Below, in pieces: positions 49,568-58,032 of a stretch of 64,000 nucleotides of DNA (within the stretch, counting starts at the first letter, position 1; each line of letters starts with the position of its first letter). Origin of the DNA: an uncultured Duncaniella sp. (GTDB lineage: Bacteria; Bacteroidota; Bacteroidia; Bacteroidales; Muribaculaceae). The translations under genes were made by a program, and so were the position numbers. The notes under the pieces are model-generated. The model made no database searches. It saw only the letters and a program-made list of their open reading frames with translations, and was not told the DNA's origin. The stretch spans positions 124,001 to 188,000 of the forward strand of contig CAJTQR010000002.1 of NCBI GenBank assembly GCA_910578515.1, read 5' to 3'.

Positions 49568-52108
49568 TTAAAGAGTAGAGATGAGGGTATAGGTCTCGCC
49601 CGGGATTGTAGGGATGTCGTATTCAACGGTTTTCTGGAGAGTCAGCGCCGGAATTTTTGAGGCATCCTTGATTATCGGAGCCGGGATTGAGTAGATGGCG
49701 TTGAGCGGATTTGGGTTGGTACCTTTTGCCTTTGTGAGAGTGTTTCCGTCAGCCATGCGGAGCGGAGTGGCTGTGCGCAGACGCAAGTTTCCGCCAAGGG
49801 TCGACTTGATGGTTACTGATTTGAGGCGGTTGCCGCTCCATTCCATACCGGCTATCTCAAAGCCTCCGCGAGTCCTCAGTCCGGATACACTTCCATCCTT
49901 CCACACATCAGGAAGTGCAGGGAGGAGATGCACGGCGCCATCATGGCTCTGGACGAGCATCTCGGCTATACCTGCTGAGCATCCGAAATTGCCATCGATT
50001 TGAAATGGTGGATGGGCGTCGAACATGTTGGCGTATGTGCCACCATCCTGGTCCTTTATGGTAACATTCGGGTCCTTGAGCTTGAGCTGGTTGGTGATGA
50101 GAGTGTATGCGTGGTTGCCATCGAGCAGACGTGCCCACAGACACACTTTCCATCCCATTGACCATCCGCGGCTCGCATCTCCACGACCAACGAGCGACTT
50201 TTTGGCTGCCTGGAAAAGCTGAGGGTTGGTGTAGGGGGAGATTTGATTGCCGGGGAACAGCCCCCAGAGGTGTGACACATGGCGGTGTCCGCTTGTCTCG
50301 CGGTCCCAGTCCTCGAGCCATTCCTGAAGTTGTCCGTACTTACCCACATGCATGGGCGGAAGTTCGGATTTCAGTTTTTCAAGTTCGGTTGCGAATTCTT
50401 TATCTTTGCCGAGTTCATTGGCAGCGAGAATGGTGCTGTTGAGAAGGTCGTAGACCATCTGATTGTCCATGGTGACACCGCTGAAGAGGGCGAGGTTCAT
50501 TTTCTTGCCTGTATCAGAGATGTATGAGCCGATACCCGGATGATTCTCAGGAGAATTTGATGGTGACACTACTTTATAGCCGCTCTTGGGGTCAGTCACC
50601 AGAAAATCCTGATAAAACTCGGCAGCCGACTTCAATACCGGATAAATCTCTTCGAGATATTTCTTGTCGCCGGTGTAGAGATAGTGTTCCCAAAGGTGTG
50701 AACAGAACCATGCGCCACCGGTGGGCCATACGCTGCATGAGGCATAGTCAACAGCACCTGTAGAGCGCCAGAGGTCGGTGTTATGGTGAAGAGTCCACCC
50801 GCGGCAGTCATACATATTGGATGCTGATTCACGTCCGGTAACGCTTACATCCTTAACCATCTGCAGGAAAGGATAGTGGCACTCACTGAGATTGGAGACC
50901 TCTGCACCCCAATAGTTCATCTCTACATTGATGTTTGTGGTGTATTTGCTGTCCCATGCAGGATACTGACCGGCATTGGGATTCCAGATGCCCTGCAGAT
51001 TGGCAGGCTGTGTGCCAGGCTGTGAACTGCTGATGAGCAGGTATCTGCCAAACTGGAAGTAGGTAGCGGCGAGGGAGGGGTCGAAGGTGGTGGAAAATTC
51101 TTTAATACGGACATCGGTAGGCTTGGTTTCCTGCTGAGGATTTGAACCGAGATTAAGCGACACACGGTGGAACTGTCCCGAGTATTTGGCGATGTGGTCG
51201 GTCTTTGCTGTGGTGTAATCTTTGGCAAAATTCCGGAGCGCAGCCATGGCTTTACCATCGCTGTCGCCGCTGATATCCTTGTAGTTTTCAAAGTTGGTGG
51301 CAGCTGAGATGTATATGGTGGCAGCGTCCGCACCACTGACAGTGAGAGAATTGATGGAAGTGTCGGCGCTCTGATGTCCACCCTCGGCAATTACTTTGAT
51401 AAATGCTGTGGCATGGAGGCGATTGGGGATATTTTCCTCTGCTTCATTGGCATGTGTGCAGTATACGCGCAACATGTCGTCACTCCCTTCCACTACCCGT
51501 GTTTCTGCAACGGTGCGGTTCTTTTTCAACGGTCCGGTGAATGATGTAGTGAAAGTGATTTTTCCGGGTTGTGATGCTGTGAGCCTCATGATGATGAGGT
51601 CGTCAGTAAGAGAGGTGAAGATTTCACGGGTATAGTCGACACCTCCGGCGGAATAGGTGACTTTTGCCACGGCATTATTGAGGTCAAGCTCGCGACGGTA
51701 GCTGCTGACAGATTGAGGAAGAGTGGGGAAGTCGAGGATTATGTTTCCGAGCGACTCGTAAATCATGCCATGTCCTGTAATGCTTTTGTCGGCGGTGATG
51801 TTGGTCATTGCCGAACGCTGCGCGGCTTCGTAGTTGCCCTCGTTGATATACTGCCTTATCTCCTGCAGGTGACTCTTGGCTTTGGGGTTGTAATTGTTGT
51901 AAGGGCTTCCTGACCAGAAAGTATCTTCATTAATCTGAATTGTGTCCTGATGAATGCCGCCGTAGAGCATGGCGCCGAGATGTCCGTTGCCAAGCGGGAG
52001 GGCTTCAACCCAATGTTCGGCTGGTCGGTCATACCATAGTTTGAGGTCGTTGGCATAACCAGCTATGCAAAAACATAATGCGATAGCTGCTAAAATATAA
52101 TTTTTCAT
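49568..52108 (-). CDS. Glycoside hydrolase family 95 (alpha-L-fucosidase/alpha-L-galactosidase type)
   Basis: Exported inverting exo-glycosidase of 846 residues. The signal peptide ends near residue 20. The GH95 N-terminal beta domain begins LWYDRPAEHWVEALPLGNG and INEDTFWSG. The (alpha/alpha)6 catalytic region carries NLQGIWNPNAGQYPAWDSK, NVEMNYWGAEVSNLSE and, later, HVSHLWGLFPGNQIS with QIDGNFGCSAGIAEM near the C-terminal domain. GH95 enzymes release alpha-1,2-fucose or alpha-L-galactose, for example from xyloglucan, mucin or rhamnogalacturonan-II; which one applies here is not decidable. The pectinesterase neighbour favours a pectic substrate. Confidence 0.92.
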   Translation of the reverse strand: MKNYILAAIALCFCIAGYANDLKLWYDRPAEHWVEALPLGNGHLGAMLYGGIHQDTIQINEDTFWSGSPYNNYNPKAKSHLQEIRQYINEGNYEAAQRSAMTNITADKSITGHGMIYESLGNIILDFPTLPQSVSSYRRELDLNNAVAKVTYSAGGVDYTREIFTSLTDDLIIMRLTASQPGKITFTTSFTGPLKKNRTVAETRVVEGSDDMLRVYCTHANEAEENIPNRLHATAFIKVIAEGGHQSADTSINSLTVSGADAATIYISAATNFENYKDISGDSDGKAMAALRNFAKDYTTAKTDHIAKYSGQFHRVSLNLGSNPQQETKPTDVRIKEFSTTFDPSLAATYFQFGRYLLISSSQPGTQPANLQGIWNPNAGQYPAWDSKYTTNINVEMNYWGAEVSNLSECHYPFLQMVKDVSVTGRESASNMYDCRGWTLHHNTDLWRSTGAVDYASCSVWPTGGAWFCSHLWEHYLYTGDKKYLEEIYPVLKSAAEFYQDFLVTDPKSGYKVVSPSNSPENHPGIGSYISDTGKKMNLALFSGVTMDNQMVYDLLNSTILAANELGKDKEFATELEKLKSELPPMHVGKYGQLQEWLEDWDRETSGHRHVSHLWGLFPGNQISPYTNPQLFQAAKKSLVGRGDASRGWSMGWKVCLWARLLDGNHAYTLITNQLKLKDPNVTIKDQDGGTYANMFDAHPPFQIDGNFGCSAGIAEMLVQSHDGAVHLLPALPDVWKDGSVSGLRTRGGFEIAGMEWSGNRLKSVTIKSTLGGNLRLRTATPLRMADGNTLTKAKGTNPNPLNAIYSIPAPIIKDASKIPALTLQKTVEYDIPTIPGETYTLISTL

Positions 52109-52131
52109 GGATGGAATTAAATATTATAATA

Positions 52132-53430
52132 TCAAAGTGTTCCTAATTTTCCTTGTGAACCGTACTTGTTTACAGCTCTTACCTGAAGTGCGGTCTTAAT
52201 CACGGGTGCGCTGAAGGTAGTGTCGGCTGTGATGCCGATAATTTCATCACCATCGTATATGATATAGCCTGCAGCTCCGGGTACTGTATCCCAGGAAAGT
52301 ATACCGTCAATATATTTGAATCCTTTGGGAGCGTTGAGTTTCTTCATTATTTCGCGAGGATTCCATCCGTCGGCAGCGAGTATCATATTTTCGTATGTAT
52401 ACTTTTCAGCATCCTCTGCGCTGATGGTAGCGGGGCAACTGCCGGTCATTTCTTGTCCGGTGTTCCGGTCACGGAAAGAGTAAGATGTCTTTCGTTTGCT
52501 TAGGTCGAGAAGGTTGCCATTTGTGTCATGGCTTCGGTATTCAGCGAAGAGCGCCGGAATAGTGCCCATGTTGGACCATCCTTCCTCAGCCACAGGTATC
52601 AGCATAGTGGTGTTGATGTATGCGACTTTAGGATTATTGTGCCATGGACGACCGAGTTTGAGTTTCCCGTCGGCAGCTTCGGGTGTTCCGTCGACGGTGC
52701 AATCTATAAAGGCATATCCATATCGGGCATTGTTGTGACATGGAGCCACAATCACTGAGCCGCTGCGCACATTGTAGAATGTGCAGTTCTCGGCAAGCAC
52801 ATCACCACCGCCATAGAAATAGTCGACGGCTCCCTCGATATAGCAGTCTTTCACGTAATGCCTGTCGGTGTCGTTGCTTGTGGTGTACCAAGTGTCCTGG
52901 AAAGAACGGAAGTTGCAGTCGTTGAATGCGGCACGGTCGGCAGTTGTGTGCATTGCGAGTGCCTGAGGACCGCTGTGTGATTCAATGCCCCAATCATTGA
53001 TATATGAGATATTCTCCGTATAGAAGTCGGGTGCTTTTACCTCGACTACAGCACCTCCAAAACCGCCTACTTCCGACTCCGGATTGTGTACGGAATGATT
53101 CCAATAGGCGGTCCTGCCGGGCTTTTCTGACCCGTTCGGCTTGCCGCCAACGTTCAGTTTGTGGCGTATGGATGTGTTTCTTTTGTCTTGACCTATAAGG
53201 TGGATGAAGGGTTTTGATTCGGGTATTGTTACATGCTCGCGGTAGTCACCCTTTTTCACTAATATGAGCCAAGGCTCGGTGCGTCCTTCAGGTGCAGCGA
53301 GAATAGCCTCGCTTACAGAGGTATAGTCACCGCTGCCATCGGCTGCAACCACTGCGTGGAATGGAGTAGTTTCGGCTGCCGCGACTATGCACGTAACAGC
53401 AAAAGCAAGAGATGCGAATGATTTTTTCAT
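52132..53430 (-). CDS. Pectinesterase, carbohydrate esterase family 8
   Basis: Removes methyl esters from homogalacturonan. The 432-residue exported beta-helix protein has a signal peptide (about 1-18), the start AVVAADGSGDYTSVSEA, then GPQALAMHTTADRAAFNDC, the two catalytic Asp segments FQDTWY and GAVDYFYGGGDVL, and the Arg segment KLGRPWHNNPK. These are the standard CE8 active-site blocks. A fibronectin-like C-terminal tail of about 80 residues follows. It begins 44 bp after the U32 peptidase stop without an evident promoter, and GH95 follows 23 bp later. Confidence 0.94.
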   Translation of the reverse strand: MKKSFASLAFAVTCIVAAAETTPFHAVVAADGSGDYTSVSEAILAAPEGRTEPWLILVKKGDYREHVTIPESKPFIHLIGQDKRNTSIRHKLNVGGKPNGSEKPGRTAYWNHSVHNPESEVGGFGGAVVEVKAPDFYTENISYINDWGIESHSGPQALAMHTTADRAAFNDCNFRSFQDTWYTTSNDTDRHYVKDCYIEGAVDYFYGGGDVLAENCTFYNVRSGSVIVAPCHNNARYGYAFIDCTVDGTPEAADGKLKLGRPWHNNPKVAYINTTMLIPVAEEGWSNMGTIPALFAEYRSHDTNGNLLDLSKRKTSYSFRDRNTGQEMTGSCPATISAEDAEKYTYENMILAADGWNPREIMKKLNAPKGFKYIDGILSWDTVPGAAGYIIYDGDEIIGITADTTFSAPVIKTALQVRAVNKYGSQGKLGTL

Positions 53431-53474
53431 GGAATAAAAATAAATGCGATAAATAGGTAAGTTAAGTATTATGA

Positions 53475-54719
53475 CTAATCATTTTTCTCTTCCCAGAGAT
53501 AGAGGCGGTCGGAAGGTCGGATTTTTCTTGGTACTTTCAGTGAGAAATGGTCCCCTTTCTTCACTGTCTGCACCGGGTCATATTCCAACCTCAGCTCCTC
53601 TACTTTTAGGATTATAGCACCGGTATCGGTCCCTGTTATTATTACTTCGTCGCCCACATGCAGCTCGCCGCTCTCCATGAGAAATTCTCCCACGCCGAGT
53701 TTCGGGAAGTAGCGCACACCTTTGGCTACATATTTCTTCACACGTGTGGCTGAGGAACCGTATTTTGCAGACCATTCACCGAGGCGTTGACCGAGATAAT
53801 ATCCATCCCAGAATCCTCGATTGAAGATTTTGCTAAGTTCAGTGTCCCATGCGGCAATTTTTTCATCGGTAAACTCTCCGTGACAAATAGCATTGATGGC
53901 TTCGGAATAAGCCTGAACGGTGATTTTAACATACTCCGGACCACGTGCGCGTCCCTCGATTTTGAACACTCTCACACCAGCATCAATCATCTTGTTGAGG
54001 AAGTGGATGGTCTTCAGGTCCTTGGGCGACATGATGTATTTGTTCTCAATGTCGAGCTGGTCGCCGGTCTCGCGGTCGGTGACAGTGTAGCCTCGGCGGC
54101 ATATCTGGGTGCAGGCGCCACGGTTGGCACTTGAGTTCATCTCATGGAGACTGAGGTAGCATTTACCTGACACAGCCATGCACAATGCACCGTGGCAGAA
54201 CATTTCTATACGTATTTTCTCACCCTTAGGACCGCAGATGTTCTCACGCTCGATGGCTTCGTGGATGGCTTTGACCTGCTCAAGGTTGAGCTCGCGGGCA
54301 AGCACCACCACATCAGCAAACTGCGAGAAAAACTTGACCGCCTCGATGTTGGTGACGTTGAGTTGTGTGGAAATATGCACCTCCACACCTATGCTGCGGG
54401 CATAGGTTATGGCTGCGATATCACTCGCGATGATGGCGGAGATGCCGCTTTCCTTTACCGCATCGATGATGGAGTGGCATTTCTCAAGCTCATTATCGTA
54501 GATGATGGTGTTGACTGTGAGATAGCTCTTCACACCTGCGGCATCGCAGATTGAGGCTATGTTGCGGAGGTCGTCGAGTGTGAAATTGACTGACGAGCGT
54601 GAGCGCATATTCAGTCCTTCCACCCCGAAATATATAGCGTCAGCTCCAGCTTCGATGGCGGCGTGGAGTGACTCGTAGCACCCTACAGGTGCCATTATCT
54701 CAAACTCTTTTCTGTCCAT
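53475..54719 (-). CDS. U32 family peptidase (TrhP/YegQ-like)
   Basis: U32 proteins of this type act in 5-hydroxyuridine formation at tRNA U34 (TrhP/YegQ), using prephenate in E. coli; protease activity is less certain. The 414-residue protein starts EIMAPVGCYESLHAAIEAGA and DAIYFGVEGLNMR, then shows ISTQLNVTNIEAV, the Cys-rich block FCHGALCMAVSGKC plus RGACTQICRRGY, and the FKIEGRARGPEYV segment. A C-terminal beta barrel ends at LYLWEE. The start is set at ATG 54719 (MDRKEFEIM); a longer frame to 54737 adds residues without homology. The cysteines probably bind an iron-sulfur cluster. Confidence 0.9.
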   Translation of the reverse strand: MDRKEFEIMAPVGCYESLHAAIEAGADAIYFGVEGLNMRSRSSVNFTLDDLRNIASICDAAGVKSYLTVNTIIYDNELEKCHSIIDAVKESGISAIIASDIAAITYARSIGVEVHISTQLNVTNIEAVKFFSQFADVVVLARELNLEQVKAIHEAIERENICGPKGEKIRIEMFCHGALCMAVSGKCYLSLHEMNSSANRGACTQICRRGYTVTDRETGDQLDIENKYIMSPKDLKTIHFLNKMIDAGVRVFKIEGRARGPEYVKITVQAYSEAINAICHGEFTDEKIAAWDTELSKIFNRGFWDGYYLGQRLGEWSAKYGSSATRVKKYVAKGVRYFPKLGVGEFLMESGELHVGDEVIITGTDTGAIILKVEELRLEYDPVQTVKKGDHFSLKVPRKIRPSDRLYLWEEKND

Positions 54720-54738
54720 TAAGGTACTTATTTGCAAA

Positions 54739-54785
54739 CTATCTAACTGATTCTGACGCCAGGAGGCGATGAATCAGTTAGATAG
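54739..54785 (-). terminator. Long perfect hairpin between aminotransferase and U32 genes
   Basis: A perfect 15-bp inverted repeat (54739-54753, 54771-54785), with an inner CGCC/GGCG pair in the loop. It lies 26 bp past the aminotransferase stop and 20 bp before the U32 ATG. A moderately T-rich stretch follows leftwards. It may end the upstream transcript or act as a processing/attenuation site for the U32 gene. Confidence 0.65.
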
Positions 54786-54810
54786 CGTATGGGTTGAATT
54801 ATGGTGTCAA

Positions 54811-56010
54811 TCAGATGGTGCGTCCGGGATAAGCCTTGAGCGCAGCTGCAAGGACTTTCATGGCTTTGGCAAGTTCCTCCTTGTTAAGCACGTATGCCAT
54901 GCGGACTTCGTCGACACCCATGCCGGGTGTGGTGTAGAAACCTGAAGCCGGAGCCATGAATATGGTCTCTCCGTCAAGGTTAAATTCTTTCAGGCACCAT
55001 TGGCAGAATTTATCGGCATCGTCCACTGGAAGTTTCACCACTGTGTAGAACGCTCCCATTGGGATTGGAGTATAGCATCCGGGGATTTTATTTAGCTCGT
55101 CAATCAGGAATTTGCGTCGCTCCACATATTCATTGTATGTGGCGAGCATATATTCAGCAGATGTGTCGATTGAAGCCTCGGCAACTATCTGACCTAACAA
55201 TGGAGGACTCAGACGCGCCTGGCAGAATTTCATAACATTGGTTTTGAGGGTGGGGTGCTTTGTGATGAGCGCCCCGATGCGGATGCCACATTCGTTGTAG
55301 CGTTTTGACACGGAGTCGACCAACACTACCTGCTCCTCTATGCCTGGAAGATGGAAGGCGGAGATGTAAGGTGCACCTGTGTAGCAGAACTCGCGGTACA
55401 CTTCGTCCGAGAAGAGGAAGAGGTCATATTTCTTTACCAAATCCCTGATTTGTAGCATCTCTTTCATAGTGTAGAGATAGCCGGTGGGATTGTTGGGGTT
55501 ACAGATGAGTATACCCTTGGTTCGAGGGGTGATGAGCTCTTCGAATTTCTCCACCGATGGGAGGGCAAAGCCATGGTCGATGCTGGATGGAACTGTGACA
55601 ATCTTGGCACCGGCAGAGATTGCAAACGCCATATAGTTGGCGTAAGCCGGCTCCGGGACTATGATTTCGTCACCAGGGTCGAGACATGCCATGAATGCAA
55701 AGAGCACAGCTTCTGAACCTCCGGCTGTAACGATGATATCATCCACATCCACTTCGATGTTGAAGCGGTGGTAATATTCCTTGAGTTTCTGGCGCAGTGA
55801 CAGCAATCCGGCCGACGGACTGTATTCAAGCACCTTACGGTCTATGTGCTTAAGCGCGTCCAGACCCTCCTGAGGGGTGGGCACGTCGGGCTGACCGATG
55901 TTGAGATGATATACTTTTATACCCCTCGACTTAGCGTCGTTGGCAAGAGGAGTGAGGCGCCTGATTGGGGAGGCAGGCATCAATGTGCCGCGTTCTGATA
56001 CGTTTGGCAT
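54811..56010 (-). CDS. PLP-dependent aminotransferase, class I (aspartate/aromatic type)
   Basis: Fold-type I aminotransferase of 399 residues. It shows IRRLTPLANDAKSRG, YHLNIGQPDVPTP, TAGGSEAVLFAFMA (PLP phosphate cup), ICNPNNPTGYL, FSDEVYREF (Asp to the pyridine N) and the Schiff-base lysine in SVSKRYNECGIRIG. The last segment differs from classical AspC (SKxFxMTGWRxG) and belongs to a subgroup typical of Bacteroidota, annotated variously as aspartate or alanine-type aminotransferase. The amino donor cannot be decided. The GlmU-like gene lies 39 bp upstream in the same direction, so cotranscription is likely. Confidence 0.9.
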   Translation of the reverse strand: MPNVSERGTLMPASPIRRLTPLANDAKSRGIKVYHLNIGQPDVPTPQEGLDALKHIDRKVLEYSPSAGLLSLRQKLKEYYHRFNIEVDVDDIIVTAGGSEAVLFAFMACLDPGDEIIVPEPAYANYMAFAISAGAKIVTVPSSIDHGFALPSVEKFEELITPRTKGILICNPNNPTGYLYTMKEMLQIRDLVKKYDLFLFSDEVYREFCYTGAPYISAFHLPGIEEQVVLVDSVSKRYNECGIRIGALITKHPTLKTNVMKFCQARLSPPLLGQIVAEASIDTSAEYMLATYNEYVERRKFLIDELNKIPGCYTPIPMGAFYTVVKLPVDDADKFCQWCLKEFNLDGETIFMAPASGFYTTPGMGVDEVRMAYVLNKEELAKAMKVLAAALKAYPGRTI

Positions 56011-56049
56011 GTGTTGTGATTGATATGAGGTGTGGTTTGTTGTCGGGAA

Positions 56050-57207
56050 TTACTTTATATCCTCATGAATGTGGATGAAGATTTCTTTGTCGATGGGAGT
56101 CAGCTCCACGTGTCGGCGTGCCATCATGCGTGATGCGGTGTCAAAGAAGCGGTCCATGTCTACATCCTTCATGCCGAGAGTAGAGCCTTCGGTGAATGAC
56201 TGGATGAAAGTTCTCGGGAATCCTGCACTGTAGAAATTGACACCGACACCTACCACTGTGGCGGTATTGAACATGGTGTTGATACCGGCCTTTGAATGGT
56301 CGCCCATTATGAGTCCGCAGAACTGGAGACCGGTCTTCACGAACCTACCTTCAGCGATGCTCCATAGCTTGATGGGACCGTAGGTGTTCTTCAGGTTCGA
56401 TGCGGTGCATCCTGCGCCGAGATTACACCATTCGCCTATCACGGCATTTCCGAGGAATCCGTCATGAGCTTTGTTTGAGTATCCGGTCATCACTACATTG
56501 TTAAGCTCTCCACCGACCTTGCAATACGGACCAAGTGTGGTGGCACCATAGATTTTGCCACCCATGTTGACTACAGAGTGCTCGCACATGGCTATAGGAC
56601 CACGCAGACAAGCTCCCTCCATGATTTCGGCATCGCGTCCCACATAGATGGGACCCTTGGTGACGTTGAGAATCGCACCTTCGACAGTGGCACCTTCCTC
56701 GATAAACAATTGCGATGGGTCACCGATGAGCTTGCAAGTGTCGCTGAGCGGTTTTGATGTCTTTCCAGCTGTAAGAATCGCGAAGTCGCGACGCACCGCC
56801 TCATCATTGGTCAAGAAGATGTCATATATATGGTTTATAGCGAATGGCTCACCGCCATCATACTCCTTGGTTGAGGTGGGCTCGCCGTTACCGCGACGGG
56901 CTATGGTCTCACCATTGAGCGTGAGAGCCTCGCCGATTTGCAGAGCCAATATGGCATCAACAAGCGCAGCGTCGGGGTGAAGATTGCCGGCGATAAACAG
57001 GTTGTCGCCATCGGCTGCTTCTATCATAGGATACTTCATCGACAGATAATCCTGGGTGCTGTAGGAGTATGCACCGGGAATGGCGCGCTGCCATTTCTCT
57101 GAGATGGTCATGATACCGTGACGGAGAAGTGCCACCGGCCGGGTGTAGGTGAGTGGAAGCATGTTGGCTCGCACTCTCACCGGGTCAAAAAGTATGATAT
57201 TCTTCAT
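56050..57207 (-). CDS. GlmU-like putative sugar nucleotidyltransferase with left-handed beta-helix
   Basis: A 385-residue protein of the GlmU-like Bacteroidota family. The N-terminal part (IILFDPVRVRANMLPLTYTR) resembles the NTP_transf_4 domain. The C-terminal half is a hexapeptide left-handed beta helix (AILNVTKGPIYVG, EGACLRGPIAMCEH, GAGCTASNLKNTYG). It probably transfers a nucleotidyl or acyl group in envelope sugar metabolism. The canonical nucleotidyltransferase G-rich loop is degenerate, so catalysis is uncertain. The start is ATG 57207; the two codons before it begin with TTG. A -7 box TACTTTTG sits at 57228-57235. Confidence 0.85.
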   Translation of the reverse strand: MKNIILFDPVRVRANMLPLTYTRPVALLRHGIMTISEKWQRAIPGAYSYSTQDYLSMKYPMIEAADGDNLFIAGNLHPDAALVDAILALQIGEALTLNGETIARRGNGEPTSTKEYDGGEPFAINHIYDIFLTNDEAVRRDFAILTAGKTSKPLSDTCKLIGDPSQLFIEEGATVEGAILNVTKGPIYVGRDAEIMEGACLRGPIAMCEHSVVNMGGKIYGATTLGPYCKVGGELNNVVMTGYSNKAHDGFLGNAVIGEWCNLGAGCTASNLKNTYGPIKLWSIAEGRFVKTGLQFCGLIMGDHSKAGINTMFNTATVVGVGVNFYSAGFPRTFIQSFTEGSTLGMKDVDMDRFFDTASRMMARRHVELTPIDKEIFIHIHEDIK

Positions 57208-57227
57208 GCGCAAATTTATTTATTTTA

Positions 57228-57235
57228 CAAAAGTA
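57228..57235 (-). promoter_or_regulatory. -7 box of the GlmU-like/aminotransferase unit
   Basis: TACTTTTG reading leftwards, 20 bp before the ATG at 57207. The -33 position is A+T-rich without a clear TTTG. Confidence 0.55.
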
Positions 57236-57516
57236 CAAAAATTCTTGTAATGAACTGATTTAAACTTTTCAGAAAATGTCAAGAGTTTGTTGTAAAAAAC
57301 CAAAATTGACATAGAAAAGCATAGTGCTTTTGTGATATTTCTTTGTATTGACAATACTTATCAAAATCTATATCAATTAAAATGAAAAACTGTTTCCGTG
57401 AGTTGACAAAAAGCAAGCGAAAGCAAAAAATCCTGACTATTTTACAGGAAATATTCGCTGATGCGTGAAAATGTTCACGGACAAATATTAAAAAATATTA
57501 ATCGGAGTGTTAAAAA

Positions 57517-57548
57517 CTTGGCACATTTGGAAATAGTTGCTACCTTTG
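57517..57548 (+). promoter_or_regulatory. Consensus promoter driving the structured RNA upstream of the decarboxylase
   Basis: CTTG (57517-57520), 20-bp spacer, TACCTTTG (57541-57548). Transcription should begin near 57555, almost 480 nt before the first ATG downstream. It is the only strong promoter I see in 57214-58032; the part 57236-57516 is A+T-rich spacer with no gene. Confidence 0.75.
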
Positions 57549-57779
57549 CAGTGAAAAGAGACACCAAATGTTGCAAGTCCTTGGACTGATAAAATTTTAC
57601 GCATTAAATATAAATTTGGACTAAGGAACAAAAAGGCAACTTCATTTTGTCATGTCATCGTGAGATGCCACTGAAAAATGACAATGGTGTAGTGTAAGTA
57701 TGATATAATCTCTACATTATTGGAAATGAAATAGTTTTCTTTTCAGTAACTATCGAATCAAATTTGCCTTATGGCTTTA

Positions 57780-57822
57780 GTCCTGTTGCTCCTTGTGGTA
57801 AGGAGCAGCGGACAATTTTTTT
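57780..57822 (+). terminator. First intrinsic terminator of the leader
   Basis: A 14-bp stem with one bulged base: GTCC plus GTTGCTCCTT pairing with AAGGAGCAGC plus GGAC, and loop GTGGT. It is followed by AA and seven T (57816-57822). The base of the stem shares GTCC with the long-range helix of the structured RNA. Confidence 0.88.
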
Positions 57823-57844
57823 ATAGGATGTTTAGATTTTTGCT

Positions 57845-57881
57845 GCGGTTTCCCATGTAGTCAGGGAAAGCCGCTTTTTTT
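57845..57881 (+). terminator. Second intrinsic terminator of the leader
   Basis: Stem GCGGTTTCCC/GGGAAAGCCGC (one bulged G; 57845-57854, 57864-57874), 9-nt loop, and seven T (57875-57881). It starts only 23 bp after the first terminator. Confidence 0.88.
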
Positions 57882-58032
57882 ATGCATCTACAATCAGATT
57901 TTTTGTGAATTATGGTCAACAATGTTAGAGCTGGGCTTGTTGTATTTTACAGAAGTACCGATAGTGGATACCTCACGTACAGACAAAAGAAAATTTTAAA
58001 ACCAAACACTAACATAAAAATAAAAAATCATT

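Larger units (their letters stand above)
57555..57881 (+). ncRNA. Candidate structured RNA: small RNA or regulatory leader of the decarboxylase operon
   Basis: No coding frame of note. Nested helices are visible: 57618-57624 with 57777-57783 (GGACTAA/TTAGTCC), 57633-57639 with 57764-57770, 57670-57677 with 57740-57747 (ACTGAAAA/TTTTCAGT), and 57682-57692 with 57712-57722 (11 pairs, two wobbles). Together they form a long rod closed just before a terminator. Copies of AGTCC and GGACT at 57576, 57583, 57618, 57779 and 57810 allow competing pairings, as in attenuators. Two intrinsic terminators end the region. It could be a stand-alone RNA of about 270 or 330 nt, a 6S-like rod, or a riboswitch. 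I recognise no known class. The start is inferred from the promoter. Confidence 0.55.

Noticed and set aside
57555..57822. tmRNA, RNase P RNA or SRP RNA identity for the structured region
   Set aside because: None of the hallmark motifs (tmRNA tag frame and tRNA-like ends, RNase P P4 core, SRP GNAR loop with GGAAGCAG-like motif) could be found.
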